The position numbers and the translations under genes are program-made. A model generated the notes under the pieces. It worked only from the letters and a program-made list of their open reading frames with translations, did not search any database and was not told the origin of the DNA. From Chryseobacterium paludis (GTDB lineage Bacteria > Bacteroidota > Bacteroidia > Flavobacteriales > Weeksellaceae), in NCBI RefSeq assembly GCF_025403485.1, contig NZ_CP099966.1, forward strand, positions 3,819,001-3,883,000: a stretch of DNA of 64,000 bases. The letters run 5' to 3'. Positions 9,024 through 19,219 of the stretch are shown here, in pieces. How positions within the stretch are numbered: position 1 is the first letter of the stretch; each line of letters starts with the position of its first letter.

Positions 9024-9491
9024 ATGGAGTTTAGAAAGAAAATTGAAGAATTATTAAATGGATTCCTCGAGACCAGAAAAGATTTATTTCTTACTGATTT
9101 AAAGATTTCTGCGGGGGATGATATTACGGTGATTTTAGATGGTGATAATGGAGTTTCTTTGCAGGACTGTCTTGATGCAAGTCGTGCAATAGAGTTCAAT
9201 ATGGATCGCGAAGAGCATGATTTTAGCCTTCAGGTAATGTCTGCTGGATTAAGTGAGCCAATGTCGACTCCAAGGCAATTTAACAAAAATATAGGAAGAG
9301 AGATTGAGATTTTACTTGAAGATTCTTCTAAAATTGAGGGTGAATTGTCAAAAGTGGATGAAGAGAAAATCACACTTGTTTTGCGTTACCGTAAACCAAA
9401 AGATATTGGAAAAGGTAAGGTAGATGTGGAAGAGGAAAAGGAAATTCCTTACTCTGAGATTAAAAAAGCATTAGTAGTAATTAAATTTTAA
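9024..9491 (+). CDS. rimP: Ribosome maturation factor RimP
   Basis: A 155-residue protein with the two-domain RimP layout: an N-terminal alpha/beta domain with GVSLQDCLDASRAIEFNMD at about 49-67 and VMSAGLSEPM, and a C-terminal Sm-like barrel. It assists 30S subunit maturation. It is first in the conserved rimP-nusA-infB order, 16 bases upstream of nusA. Confidence 0.92.
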   Translation: MEFRKKIEELLNGFLETRKDLFLTDLKISAGDDITVILDGDNGVSLQDCLDASRAIEFNMDREEHDFSLQVMSAGLSEPMSTPRQFNKNIGREIEILLEDSSKIEGELSKVDEEKITLVLRYRKPKDIGKGKVDVEEEKEIPYSEIKKALVVIKF

Positions 9492-9507
9492 AAAGAAAAA
9501 AGAATAA

Positions 9508-10743
9508 ATGGATAATATAGCGTTGATTGAATCCTTTGGTGATTTTAAAGACGAAAAGGGGATCAGTAAGATTGATCTTATGGCAATTATTGAAGATTCA
9601 CTGAAAACTCTTTTAAGAAAGAGATTTGATTCAGATGATCATTTTGATGTAATTGTAAACCCCGATAAAGGAGATTTTCAGATATTTTTAAATAAAACAA
9701 TTGTTGAGGATGAAATGTCGGAAGATGATGATTTGGAAATTGAGATTTCTGAAGCAAAAAAAATCGACCCGACTTTTGAAGTAGGTGAAGATTTCACGAT
9801 GGAAATTCCTGTTGCACAATTAGGAAGAAGGAATATTTTAACTTTAAAGCAAATTTTAGCTACAAAACTGCAGGAGCACAATAATGCAATGTTGTATGAG
9901 CAGTTCAGAGATAGAATTGGAGAGATTGTAGTTGGAGAGATTCACCATATTCGTCACAAACATGTAATTTTGTTGGATGATGAGGGAAATGAATTTATTT
10001 TACCAAAAGAAAATCAGATTCCTTCAGACTTCTTTAAAAAAGGTGAAAATATCAGAGCTATTGTTGAATCAGTAGATTTTAAAGGATCTAAGCCGCAGAT
10101 CATTATTTCAAGAACTGCACCTAAGTTTCTTGAAAAACTATTGGAGCTTGAAATTCCTGAGATCCAAGATGGAACGATCATGCTGAAAAAAGTAGTAAGG
10201 ATTCCTGGAGAAAAGGCAAAAATTGCAGTAGATGCTTATGATGATAGAATTGATCCGGTTGGTGCTTGTGTGGGTGTTAAAGGATCCAGAATTCATGGAG
10301 TTGTAAGAGAGTTGAAAAATGAGAATATAGATGTTATTCAGTGGTCTAAGAATCCTGAAATTTTAGTGAAAAGAGCATTAGGAAATGTTACTATCAATAA
10401 AATTGACATCAATGAGAACAGTAGCTATGCATTAGTTTATACCCCTGTAGAAGAAATTTCTAAGGTAATCGGAAAACAAGGTCAGAATATCAGATTGGCT
10501 TCTTGGTTGACAGGATATGAAATTGATGTATATAGAGAGTCTAGCGAGGATGACGATGTTGATTTGAGAGAATTTAATGACGATATCGAGCAGTGGATTT
10601 TGGATGAATTTAAGAAAGTAGGTCTTACTACTGCGAAATCGGTATTAGATAAAGATACTGAGAGTCTTTTAAATATGGTTGACTTGGAAGAGGAAACTAT
10701 TGAAGATGTAAAACGCATTCTGAGAGAAGAATTTGAAGATTAA
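9508..10743 (+). CDS. nusA: Transcription termination/antitermination factor NusA
   Basis: A 411-residue RNA-polymerase-binding protein. An N-terminal domain (1-125) is followed by an S1 domain (about 130-200, with GEIVVGEIHHIRHKHVILL) and two KH domains marked by GVKGSRIHG and GKQGQNIRLAS. A short acidic C-terminal segment ends the protein. It lacks the long acidic-repeat tail of E. coli NusA, which is normal for many non-proteobacterial forms. It modulates pausing, termination and antitermination, and sits between rimP and infB. Confidence 0.94.
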   Translation: MDNIALIESFGDFKDEKGISKIDLMAIIEDSLKTLLRKRFDSDDHFDVIVNPDKGDFQIFLNKTIVEDEMSEDDDLEIEISEAKKIDPTFEVGEDFTMEIPVAQLGRRNILTLKQILATKLQEHNNAMLYEQFRDRIGEIVVGEIHHIRHKHVILLDDEGNEFILPKENQIPSDFFKKGENIRAIVESVDFKGSKPQIIISRTAPKFLEKLLELEIPEIQDGTIMLKKVVRIPGEKAKIAVDAYDDRIDPVGACVGVKGSRIHGVVRELKNENIDVIQWSKNPEILVKRALGNVTINKIDINENSSYALVYTPVEEISKVIGKQGQNIRLASWLTGYEIDVYRESSEDDDVDLREFNDDIEQWILDEFKKVGLTTAKSVLDKDTESLLNMVDLEEETIEDVKRILREEFED

Positions 10744-10822
10744 GATTTTTGAATAAATTTTAACAAAAAGTAAAAAAGAAATACTTTAATTTTAAGAATT
10801 AAAAAAATAGTAAATAATATAA

Positions 10823-13804
10823 ATGCCAAAAATAAGATTAAATAAAGCGGTTAAGGAATTCAACATTTCGATGTCCAGATTAGTAGAGTTTTTACAGTCA
10901 AAGGATTTCGAGGTTGAAAACAATCCTAACGCTCAATTAGAAGAAGCGGCATATTCTGCATTGGAGGCTGAGTTTGCCAAGGATGGCGAACAACGTAAAG
11001 CTTCCCATGAGGTGGTGATCATTAAGGTTCCAGAAGAAAAACTGGAAATTGAAGAAAAGAAAACCCCTGAAGTAATAAGAGCTAAAGCTAATAAACCAGA
11101 AACTAAGATTTTAGGTAAAATAGATTTGGATTCTAAAAAACCTGAAGTTGAAGAAACTTCTGATGCTCCTGTTATTCCTGTGGCTCCTGTTGAAGAGAAG
11201 AAGGAAGAGGTAGTGCCAGAACCGGAAGCTGAAGTTAAAGCAGCTCCCGAAAAACAGGAATTTAAAGTTCTGGATAAAATTGATTTATCTCAAATAGAAA
11301 CCAGAAACAGACCTGTTAAAAAAGATAAACCAAAAGTGGAGGAGAAAAAAGCTGAAGAAAAACCAATTGAAGTTGTGAAAGAAACTCCGAAACCAGTTGT
11401 TGAAACTGAAAATAAACCAATTGCTGAGGTGAAAGAAGAGCCTAAAAAAAATGATGAGCAGCCTCAAGAGCCTCAGAAAATTGAAACAGTTTATCAAAAA
11501 TTAGACGGTCCTAAAATTGTTGGTGAGAAAATTGACTTAACTCAATTTGCTCCAAAGCCAAATTCAGGGGCGAAAAAGAAAAGAAAAAGAATAGAAAAAC
11601 CTGGTGGTCCTAATCAACAGAATACAGGAAACAACCAACAAGGTGGTGGTAATAACAATAACCAGGGAGGCGGTCAGAATCGTCCCCAAGGTCAAGGTGG
11701 GCCTGGTGGTAACCGTCCTCAAGGACAAGGTGGGCCAGGTGGAAACCGTCCCCCGGGTCAAAGTGGGCCAGGTGGAAACCGTCCTTATAATAATAACAAT
11801 CAGGGAAGTCGTCCTCCAGGTCAAGGAGGAGGGTTCAAAAAAGGTCCGGGTGGAAACAATAACAACAGACCTGGGCAGAGAACTATGCCTGTTGAATTAA
11901 CTGATGAACAAGTTAAGAACCAGATTAAAGAAACCCTTGAGAAATTAACAAATAAAGGAGGTAAATCTAAGTCTGCTAAGCATAGAAAAGATAAGAGAAC
12001 TTACCGTAGAGAACAAGATGAACGTCAGCAGGAAATTGATGCTCAAGACAGAACATTAAAAGTTACTGAGTTTATTACAGTAGGTGAATTAGCTAGTTTA
12101 ATGAATGTTTCACCAACGGAAGTTATTTCTGCTTGTTTCTCATTAGGAGTTATGGTAACAATGAACCAAAGACTTGAAGCTGATACGTTGTTATTAGTTG
12201 CAGATGAATTTGGTTATAAAATTGAATTCTCAGATGCAGACCTGGAAGAGGTAGAGTCTGAAGAGGATATGGATACAGAGGAGGATCTTTCTCCAAGAGC
12301 ACCAATTGTAACGGTAATGGGACACGTTGACCACGGTAAAACGTCCCTACTTGACTACATCAGAAAAACAAATGTTATTGCTGGTGAGTCAGGAGGTATT
12401 ACACAGCATATTGGAGCCTATAACGTGAAACTGGAAAATGGACAAAGAATAACATTCTTAGATACACCGGGTCACGAAGCATTTACTGCAATGAGAGCCA
12501 GAGGTGCTCAGATCACGGATATTGCAATTATTGTAATTGCAGCAGATGATGATGTAATGCCTCAAACCAGAGAAGCTATTTCTCACGCACAGGCTGCAGG
12601 TGTGCCAATGATTATTGCATTGAATAAAGTTGACAGACCATCTGCAAATCCTGATAATATTCGTCAGCAACTTTCTGGTATGAATATTTTAGTTGAAGAA
12701 TGGGGTGGTAATGTTCAGGCACAGGAAATTTCAGCAAAGTTTGGTAATAACATGGATGTTCTATTAGAGAAGGTATTACTTCAGGCAGAAATGCTTGATC
12801 TAAAAGCTAATCCAGATAGAAATGCTCAAGGTGTTGTTATTGAAGCTTCACTAGATAAAGGAAGAGGGTATGTTGCTACCATGCTTGTACAAACAGGAAC
12901 TTTAAAAGTTGGTGACTATGTACTGGCAGGTAAAAACCATGGTAAGGTAAAAGCAATGCTTGACGAAAGGGGTAGAAATCTTACGGAAGCAGGTCCATCA
13001 ATTCCTGTTACTATTTTAGGTTTAGATGGAGCTCCTACTGCAGGTGATAAGTTTAAAGTATATGAAGATGAAGGAGAAGCTAAAACGATCGCTAATAAGA
13101 GAGAGCAGCTTCAAAGAGAACTTTCAATAAGAACTAAGAAGCACACTACGCTTGAAGAACTTGGAAGAAGAATTGCACTGGGTGAATTCAAAGAATTGAA
13201 CATCATCTTAAAAGGTGACGTGGATGGTTCTGTTGAAGCACTTTCAGATCAGTTACAAAGACTTTCTACTGAAGAAATCAGTGTAAATATCTTGCATAAA
13301 GGGGTTGGTCAGATCACTGAATCTGATGTGAACCTTGCTACTGCATCAGATGCTATCATTATTGGATTTAATGTTAGAGCTGGTGGTAATGCTAAAGAAT
13401 TAGCAGATAAAGAAGAGATTGAGATCAGAACATACTCTGTGATCTATGCTGCTATTGATGAGGTTAAAGAAGCAATGGAAGGTATGCTTTCTCCAGAAAT
13501 TAAAGAACAGGTAATTGGTAATGTTGAGATCAGAGAAGTATTTAAGATTTCGAAGGTTGGAACAATTGCAGGATGTATGGTTCTTTCAGGAAAAGTTACA
13601 AGAAGTGGAAAAGTAAGAGTTTTAAGAGATGGTATCGTTAAATTCGACGGTGAACTGGAAAGCTTAAAACGTTTTAAAGATGATGTAAGAGAAGTAACGA
13701 AAGGATACGAATGTGGATTGAACTTAAAAGGTTACAATGATATTGAAATTGGTGATATTCTTGAAGTTTATGAAGAAGTTGCCGTTAAGAAAAAGTTGAA
13801 ATAA
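10823..13804 (+). CDS. infB: Translation initiation factor IF-2
   Basis: A 993-residue GTPase that delivers initiator tRNA to the 30S subunit. After an N-terminal IF2N-like segment comes a charged Lys/Glu/Pro-rich linker (about 60-250) and a Gly/Asn/Gln/Pro-rich tract (about 265-350), then a second IF2N-like segment. The G domain begins near residue 500 with GHVDHGKT, then [15 protein letters not shown] and NKVDRP. Domains II to IV fill the rest. The linker is unusually long and repetitive, but the catalytic parts are intact. It is followed by a strong terminator that closes the operon. Confidence 0.95.
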   Translation: MPKIRLNKAVKEFNISMSRLVEFLQSKDFEVENNPNAQLEEAAYSALEAEFAKDGEQRKASHEVVIIKVPEEKLEIEEKKTPEVIRAKANKPETKILGKIDLDSKKPEVEETSDAPVIPVAPVEEKKEEVVPEPEAEVKAAPEKQEFKVLDKIDLSQIETRNRPVKKDKPKVEEKKAEEKPIEVVKETPKPVVETENKPIAEVKEEPKKNDEQPQEPQKIETVYQKLDGPKIVGEKIDLTQFAPKPNSGAKKKRKRIEKPGGPNQQNTGNNQQGGGNNNNQGGGQNRPQGQGGPGGNRPQGQGGPGGNRPPGQSGPGGNRPYNNNNQGSRPPGQGGGFKKGPGGNNNNRPGQRTMPVELTDEQVKNQIKETLEKLTNKGGKSKSAKHRKDKRTYRREQDERQQEIDAQDRTLKVTEFITVGELASLMNVSPTEVISACFSLGVMVTMNQRLEADTLLLVADEFGYKIEFSDADLEEVESEEDMDTEEDLSPRAPIVTVMGHVDHGKTSLLDYIRKTNVIAGESGGITQHIGAYNVKLENGQRITFLDTPGHEAFTAMRARGAQITDIAIIVIAADDDVMPQTREAISHAQAAGVPMIIALNKVDRPSANPDNIRQQLSGMNILVEEWGGNVQAQEISAKFGNNMDVLLEKVLLQAEMLDLKANPDRNAQGVVIEASLDKGRGYVATMLVQTGTLKVGDYVLAGKNHGKVKAMLDERGRNLTEAGPSIPVTILGLDGAPTAGDKFKVYEDEGEAKTIANKREQLQRELSIRTKKHTTLEELGRRIALGEFKELNIILKGDVDGSVEALSDQLQRLSTEEISVNILHKGVGQITESDVNLATASDAIIIGFNVRAGGNAKELADKEEIEIRTYSVIYAAIDEVKEAMEGMLSPEIKEQVIGNVEIREVFKISKVGTIAGCMVLSGKVTRSGKVRVLRDGIVKFDGELESLKRFKDDVREVTKGYECGLNLKGYNDIEIGDILEVYEEVAVKKKLK
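11676..11784 (+). repeat. infB: 33-bp tandem repeats in the infB linker
   Basis: About three copies of a 33-base unit encode the 11-residue motif [11 protein letters not shown], the last diverging into [11 protein letters not shown]. The unit keeps frame, so copy-number changes would only alter the length of the disordered IF-2 linker. Confidence 0.8.
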
Positions 13805-13824
13805 TTCACTATTTATAGAAAAAG

Positions 13825-13854
13825 AGACCACTTTACTCAAAGTGGTCTTTTTTG
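13825..13854 (+). terminator. Rho-independent terminator after infB
   Basis: AGACCACTTT (13825-13834) pairs perfectly with AAAGTGGTCT (13839-13848) around a 4-base loop and is followed by a T run. It ends the rimP-nusA-infB transcript 20 bases after the infB stop. Confidence 0.9.
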
Positions 13855-14049
13855 TTTTCAAAAATATAATTTATAATTATTCTAAATAATATTTTTTAAG
13901 ATGATAAAAATTTGTTAAAAATATTTTGAAAAGTAAAATATTTGTTTTATAAAAAAGACAAATGTTATTTTTTGTTAAATTCAAGTGGTTTTGACAAATT
14001 ATTAATCGTAATTGAAAGTAAACGGGATATTTACCACGACCTCAAAAAC

Positions 14050-14080
14050 TTGTAAGTGTTAATATTTATTAACATATTTG
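14050..14080 (+). promoter_or_regulatory. Likely promoter of the first susC-susD pair
   Basis: TTG at 14050-14052 and CATATTTG at 14073-14080 are 20 bases apart. The -7 element differs from TAnnTTTG at its first base. The 14081-14108 leader is short and AT-rich. The rest of the 13855-14049 gap is AT-rich sequence in which I see no further feature. Confidence 0.4.
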
Positions 14081-14108
14081 CTCCCTTAATATATTAAAAT
14101 TTGTTAAT

Positions 14109-16991
14109 ATGAATGTGAAATTACGTGTATTAACAGCTGGTGTTTTGTTTTTTACAGGCCAAGCTGTGATTGCTCAAAAGAAAACCAACGACACTGTGAA
14201 GGAAACTCAGATCGAGGAAGTTGTTATGGTAGGGTTTGGGCAAAAAAAGACTGTGCAGGAAATTACAGGAGCTACAAGTACTATGACAGCTAAAGCAATT
14301 GAAGATTTGCCAGTTGCTTCTGTTGATAAAATGTTGCAAGGTAGAGTAACCGGGGTTCAAACGGGTAGTGCCTCTGGCCAGCCAGGTGGATTTGCAAATG
14401 TTAGAGTTAGAGGGGTATCTTCTATTAATGGGGTAACATCACCTATTTATATTCTTGATGGTGTTAGAATTGCTAATGGAAGCTTAGGTACTGCCAATGG
14501 AACGTCTTCTCTTACAAATATTCTAGCTAACTTAAGTCCTGATGATGTAGAAAGTATTACCGTTTTAAAAGATGCAGTTTCTACTGCAGTTTATGGAGCT
14601 GATGCTGGGGCTGGTGTAATTGTAATTACTACCAAATCTGGTAAAAAAGGAAAGCCGAGATTTAATTTATCATTTAACAGTGGTTTTAACCAACAAGCTG
14701 TTGATATGGCCAGAAACTATACTGCTGGAGAATATAAGACCTATTTAAAGGATATGTTCAATAATTCACTAAACAGCAATTATTCAATTGATCAGATAGG
14801 GAGTGGTGCTTTAACCGGTAAGATATCAGCTTCTGCAAATGCACAGGCAATGGGTATTATGAACTCCCCATACGATACTAATTGGTTAGATATTGTAAGA
14901 AAGGATGGTTATCAACAAAATACTGATTTCAGTATGTCAGGAGGAAATGATAAGTTCACCTATTATGCCGCTGCCAGCATGTTTGATCAAAACAGTATTA
15001 TTTTGAATTCTTTCTTTAAAAGATTATCATATACTACAAAATTGAGTTATCAGGCAACTGATAAATTGAAAATCAGTACTGATTTTCAAATCTCACACAG
15101 TAAAACCAGAACTTTAAGTGATGGCGGTGGTTTTGCTAACCCAATGTTGGCTCAGTACTTTAACAGGCCAACAGATCCTGCAAGAAATCCAGATGGATCT
15201 TGGTATTTGGGTAATCCTGCTAACAGCAGATTAAGTAATAATCAGTTCAACGTAGGTTATTTACTTGAAAATAATTATATCCAGGCTGGGACATTCAGAG
15301 CTTTTGCTAACCTAAATGTTGAATACAAGATTCTAAAGAATTTAACTTATAGATTTGTATTCTCTCCTGAATATATCAATGTTGAAGAAGATACCTATTG
15401 GAATCCTCTTCATGGAGATGGTTATGGTTACGGTGGATATAAAAGAAGTTCTGTAAACAGATATTTTAACTTTAACGTACAGAATATTTTAGATTATTCT
15501 CAGAAATTTGGAAAGCATAATGTAGGAGCATCATTGATTCAGGAAGCCTATAAGACGGACAGAAAATTCTTGATGAATACTGCTATTACAGTAGGTACTC
15601 CAACGCTTCAGACCATAAGCAATTTTGTAGTTCCTTATGGTTATTCTGGAACTCAAAATATTACATCAAGATATGGTTATGCGGCAACGGGACACTACGA
15701 TTATGACAAATTATTATTGTTAGATGCATCATACCGTAGAGACGTTCTATCTCAATTTACTCCAGGTAGTAAAGCAGGTAACTTCTGGTCTGTAGGTGCA
15801 GGGGTTGATTTGGCAAGATTAAGCTTTATTAAAGATATGAATGCTATTTCTATGGCTAAATTCAGAGCATCTTATGGTAAATTAGGAAACCAGGTGACTG
15901 CTAACCCATATGCTTTGTATTTATATGATGATAATTATAATGACAGTGCTGCAGCAAGATATTATAATATCTATAATCCAAACTTATCTTGGGAAACCGT
16001 TAATCCATTTAACGTTGGTATCGATTTAGGATTCTTAAAAAATAGAATTACAGTTACTGCTGAATACTATAACAAGAAAACAAATGACCTGATTTATAAC
16101 CTACCATTATCTCCATCACAAGGTGCAATTCTTAATGATAATGGAACATTGAGATATGGTGTAATGTTGGACAACGTAGGAACGCTTGTAAATAAAGGTT
16201 TTGAATTCGCAGTAAATGCAGATATCTTTAAAGGAGACAGAAATCAAGTAAATTGGTCTGTTGGTGCGAATCTTTCTACTCTTAAAAATGAAGTTACAGA
16301 GTTATATGGAGGGACTGTAAATACAGGTACTACAACGCTTAGAGTTGGAGAAGGTGTTCGTACTTTCTTCCTAAGAAAATGGGCGGGAGTAGACCCATCT
16401 AATGGTGATCCTCTATGGTATATCAATGGGGTTGACGGTGAAACAACTAACGATTACAATAAAGCACAACAAGCTGTTCAGGGATCATTCCTAAGTACAA
16501 TATTTGGAGGAGCAAATACGAGCATTTCATATAAAGGATTTGCTTTAGATCTTCAATTTACATATGGATTTGGAGGTAAGATTTACGATAACTGGGCAAA
16601 TTATACCTATAGTGACGGGCAGTATTCTCTAAATTATCCAGGATATGGGGATGTTATGGGAGATTACTGGACTCCTCAAAATACAAATGCATCAAATCCA
16701 AAACCTTTATATGGTGGTAACAAGCGTTCTAATGGAGCTTCTACAAGATATTTGTATGATGCAGATTACATCAGATTAAGTAATGCAAGATTTGGCTACA
16801 CATTTAAAGGTGACTTCCTTAATGGAACAGGGCTTAACTCAGTACAACTTTATGTAATGGCTAATAATGCATGGACTCATAATTTTGATGATAGATTGAA
16901 ATTTGATCCAGAGACCAATATTTCAGGAAGTACTAACTTAAGTTTACCTGTGTTAAAGTCTTATTTATTTGGTGTTAATATTAGCTTCTAA
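14109..16991 (+). CDS. SusC/RagA-family TonB-dependent outer-membrane transporter
   Basis: A 960-residue outer-membrane receptor. A signal peptide ends near FFTGQAVIAQ (about residue 22), followed by a TonB-box-like IEEVVMVGFG, a plug domain with the SusC motifs DKMLQGRVTGVQ and ISSINGVTSPIYILDGV, and the conserved ITVLKDAVSTAVYGADAGAGVIVITTK. The rest is a large barrel ending in ...YLFGVNISF with terminal Phe. It lacks the carboxypeptidase-regulatory-like N-terminal domain of many SusC proteins. It pairs with the SusD lipoprotein encoded 11 bases downstream. The imported nutrient is unknown; no glycosidase or peptidase lies nearby. Confidence 0.9.
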   Translation: MNVKLRVLTAGVLFFTGQAVIAQKKTNDTVKETQIEEVVMVGFGQKKTVQEITGATSTMTAKAIEDLPVASVDKMLQGRVTGVQTGSASGQPGGFANVRVRGVSSINGVTSPIYILDGVRIANGSLGTANGTSSLTNILANLSPDDVESITVLKDAVSTAVYGADAGAGVIVITTKSGKKGKPRFNLSFNSGFNQQAVDMARNYTAGEYKTYLKDMFNNSLNSNYSIDQIGSGALTGKISASANAQAMGIMNSPYDTNWLDIVRKDGYQQNTDFSMSGGNDKFTYYAAASMFDQNSIILNSFFKRLSYTTKLSYQATDKLKISTDFQISHSKTRTLSDGGGFANPMLAQYFNRPTDPARNPDGSWYLGNPANSRLSNNQFNVGYLLENNYIQAGTFRAFANLNVEYKILKNLTYRFVFSPEYINVEEDTYWNPLHGDGYGYGGYKRSSVNRYFNFNVQNILDYSQKFGKHNVGASLIQEAYKTDRKFLMNTAITVGTPTLQTISNFVVPYGYSGTQNITSRYGYAATGHYDYDKLLLLDASYRRDVLSQFTPGSKAGNFWSVGAGVDLARLSFIKDMNAISMAKFRASYGKLGNQVTANPYALYLYDDNYNDSAAARYYNIYNPNLSWETVNPFNVGIDLGFLKNRITVTAEYYNKKTNDLIYNLPLSPSQGAILNDNGTLRYGVMLDNVGTLVNKGFEFAVNADIFKGDRNQVNWSVGANLSTLKNEVTELYGGTVNTGTTTLRVGEGVRTFFLRKWAGVDPSNGDPLWYINGVDGETTNDYNKAQQAVQGSFLSTIFGGANTSISYKGFALDLQFTYGFGGKIYDNWANYTYSDGQYSLNYPGYGDVMGDYWTPQNTNASNPKPLYGGNKRSNGASTRYLYDADYIRLSNARFGYTFKGDFLNGTGLNSVQLYVMANNAWTHNFDDRLKFDPETNISGSTNLSLPVLKSYLFGVNISF

Positions 16992-17002
16992 AAAAAGAAA
17001 AA

Positions 17003-18415
17003 ATGAATAAAATAATAAAAATAGGATTATTGTCAATCGGTGTTGCAATGACTAATGTAGCATGTTCCGATGACTTTGTAGATAGAGAGTTTTTCCAAGA
17101 GGTAGAACAAGCCCCTTTAAAGACTGATAATGAAGTTCAGGCGTTTGTTAGAGGAGGATATACGGCTATGCGCTCAAATACTTATTATGGTGCTGACTTC
17201 CTGGCTTATGGAGAAGTAAGATCCGATGAAATGATCAGTAATTTAGCGGGTGGATATTATCAGAATGTAATGAACTACACAATGCTTTCTAATGATGCAT
17301 ATGCAGTAGATACATATAATAAAATCTATGAACTAGTAGCTAAAGCGAATATTGTTATTAACACTGATATGGCAACTATTCAGGGAACCGATAATGATAG
17401 AAAGAACTCAAGATATGCTCAAGGGCAGGCTTATGCACTTAGAGCTATTGCATTTTTTGATGCTTTTAGATTGTATGGACAAAAATATATTGCTGGAGGT
17501 GAGTCTTTAGGAGTAGTACTGCCATTAAAATATGATCCAAAAGCTCGTATGCCAAGAGCTACCATAGCACAAACCGAAGCACAAATCGATGCTGATTTTA
17601 CTAAAGCATTAGAATTGATGACCGCTAATGGTTCTGCTGGCAATACAGTTAAAACTGAACTTACAATTAATTCTGTAAAAGGATTGATGTCTAGATTTTA
17701 TCTTTATAAAGGAGATTATGCAAAAGTAAGATCTCTTACAAATGATATTGTTAATAGTGGAGCTTATTCCGTTGCGCCTGCAGCACTATTGCAAGAAACT
17801 TTTAGATTCACAATGAACGGAGCCGCTCCTAACTCTATTTTTGAATTGGCTGTTGGTATTAATTCATCATTGTCTACAAGTTCTTACAGACAAAGACTTA
17901 ACCCTAATGGTTATGGAAATCTTGTAGTAAATGCAGCTACACAAGATGAGTACGCTACTAATGATGTGCGAAAAGCATTTATTACACTAGTAGGAGGACA
18001 AAGATTTCTCTCGTACAATTCTAATGCCTCTGGTGTTGGTAAATATACACAAGGAGTTGGTGCTGATAACATCAAAATGCTTCGTTATGAAGAAATTTTG
18101 TTAAATGGAGTTGAAGCCGAACTAAACGGAGGTAGCTCTGCACAAGCACTTATTCATTACAATAAAATTATTACTAATAGAGGATTAACCGCAGTTACTT
18201 CTGTTGATATGGATATGCTAAGAAAAGAGAGAATGAAAGAGCTACTTGGTGAAGGTCTTAGACAATGGGATTTAAGAAGATGGGGTATTGCAGTTCCAAG
18301 ACCAGCTGGAGCTAGTACTAACCAAGATCTTAATGCATTCCCTATCCCAAGACAGGAAACGGATCTTACTGGAACGTTGGTTAGACCAAATCCAGGATAC
18401 GATAACTCTAATTAA
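17003..18415 (+). CDS. RagB/SusD-family surface nutrient-binding lipoprotein
   Basis: A 470-residue lipoprotein whose lipobox cysteine follows VAMTNVA near residue 21. It has the SusD-type helical repeats (GQAYALRAIAFFDAFRLYGQ near 140-160) and the C-terminal motif ELLGEGLRQWDLRRWG plus a terminal NPGY segment. It caps the SusC barrel encoded 11 bases upstream and captures substrate at the cell surface. A terminator at 18440 ends the two-gene transcript. Confidence 0.9.
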   Translation: MNKIIKIGLLSIGVAMTNVACSDDFVDREFFQEVEQAPLKTDNEVQAFVRGGYTAMRSNTYYGADFLAYGEVRSDEMISNLAGGYYQNVMNYTMLSNDAYAVDTYNKIYELVAKANIVINTDMATIQGTDNDRKNSRYAQGQAYALRAIAFFDAFRLYGQKYIAGGESLGVVLPLKYDPKARMPRATIAQTEAQIDADFTKALELMTANGSAGNTVKTELTINSVKGLMSRFYLYKGDYAKVRSLTNDIVNSGAYSVAPAALLQETFRFTMNGAAPNSIFELAVGINSSLSTSSYRQRLNPNGYGNLVVNAATQDEYATNDVRKAFITLVGGQRFLSYNSNASGVGKYTQGVGADNIKMLRYEEILLNGVEAELNGGSSAQALIHYNKIITNRGLTAVTSVDMDMLRKERMKELLGEGLRQWDLRRWGIAVPRPAGASTNQDLNAFPIPRQETDLTGTLVRPNPGYDNSN

Positions 18416-18439
18416 TTATACTAATTATAGCATTAATTT

Positions 18440-18472
18440 AAGCCGCTTCTTAATGAAGTGGCTTTTATTTTG
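18440..18472 (+). terminator. Rho-independent terminator after the first susD
   Basis: AAGCCGCTTC (18440-18449) pairs with GAAGTGGCTT (18455-18464), with one G-T pair, around a 5-base loop, followed by a T-rich run. The next promoter-like motif begins only 2 bases later. Confidence 0.85.
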
Positions 18473-18473
18473 T

Positions 18474-18481
18474 TATTTTTG
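18474..18481 (+). promoter_or_regulatory. Putative -7 element before the 18497 gene
   Basis: TATTTTTG matches TAnnTTTG 15 bases upstream of the ATG and directly after the preceding terminator. A -33 element is not obvious. Confidence 0.4.
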
Positions 18482-18496
18482 TTGTAAAATGGTACT

Positions 18497-19177
18497 ATGA
18501 AAAAAATACTTTTAATTGCATGTAGCTTCACAATATCATTGATGAATGCTCAGGTCGGTAATGAAAACATATCTTATTCTCCAGGAACTTTTTTTATGAG
18601 AGCAAATCGACCAACAACTAAAGAATATGTCATAGAAGGAAGTCCATATATCAATGGTGAAAAATTTGAGAAAGTAATTATAAAAGATTTTAGTAAGAAT
18701 GTTCAGGATCTTCGTTATAATGCGTATGAAGATGAAATGGAATTTAAAGAAGGTGAAGAAATATATTATGCAAATAAACTAAATAATCTTAAAATACAAT
18801 TTCCGACACTCAATAAAACTTATAAATCTCTTACTTATACCTACAATGGTAAAACAAAAGCTGGATACTTAGTATTATTAGTCGATAATTTAAAATATTC
18901 ACTTTATAAAAAAGAAAACATAGAATTGCTAAAGGGAGAGAAAAGCACGAATGCATATACTAAGGATGCTAATGATTATTATGCAAAGGATAAAGACCTG
19001 TATCTTATTTTAAAAAACAATAATCAGTTCAATAAATTTCCTAAGAATATATCAGATGCTGCAGAAGCTTTCTCTATAGATAAAAAGGAACTTGAAAATT
19101 TTATAAAGTCGAACAAAATCAATTTTGGCAAAGAAGCGGATCTTATAAAGTTAGTTGAGTTTATAAATCAGCATTAA
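18497..19177 (+). CDS. Secreted protein of unknown function
   Basis: A 226-residue protein with a clear signal peptide ending SLMNAQ (about residue 19). I do not recognise a family. The mature part is rich in Lys, Tyr and Asn and looks mixed alpha/beta: beta-like segments to about residue 140, then a helical Lys-rich tail (KKELENFIKSNKINF). It sits alone between the susD terminator and a putative porin, with its own promoter-like motif, and is most likely periplasmic or surface exposed. Confidence 0.7.
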   Translation: MKKILLIACSFTISLMNAQVGNENISYSPGTFFMRANRPTTKEYVIEGSPYINGEKFEKVIIKDFSKNVQDLRYNAYEDEMEFKEGEEIYYANKLNNLKIQFPTLNKTYKSLTYTYNGKTKAGYLVLLVDNLKYSLYKKENIELLKGEKSTNAYTKDANDYYAKDKDLYLILKNNNQFNKFPKNISDAAEAFSIDKKELENFIKSNKINFGKEADLIKLVEFINQH

Positions 19178-19194
19178 TTTATTAAAAAAACATG

Positions 19195-19202
19195 TACTTT
19201 TG
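19195..19202 (+). promoter_or_regulatory. Putative -7 element before the putative porin gene
   Basis: TACTTTTG matches TAnnTTTG 17 bases before the ATG at 19220. No clear -33 element is visible. Confidence 0.4.
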
Positions 19203-19219
19203 TATTTCAAAATTAGCGA

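Noticed and set aside
11676..11784. The direct repeats in infB as a CRISPR-like array
   Set aside because: The units are contiguous without spacers and encode an in-frame peptide repeat.
11564..11900. Open frames in both directions across the infB linker
   Set aside because: They arise from the low-complexity Gly/Asn/Arg tandem repeats and have repetitive, implausible products.
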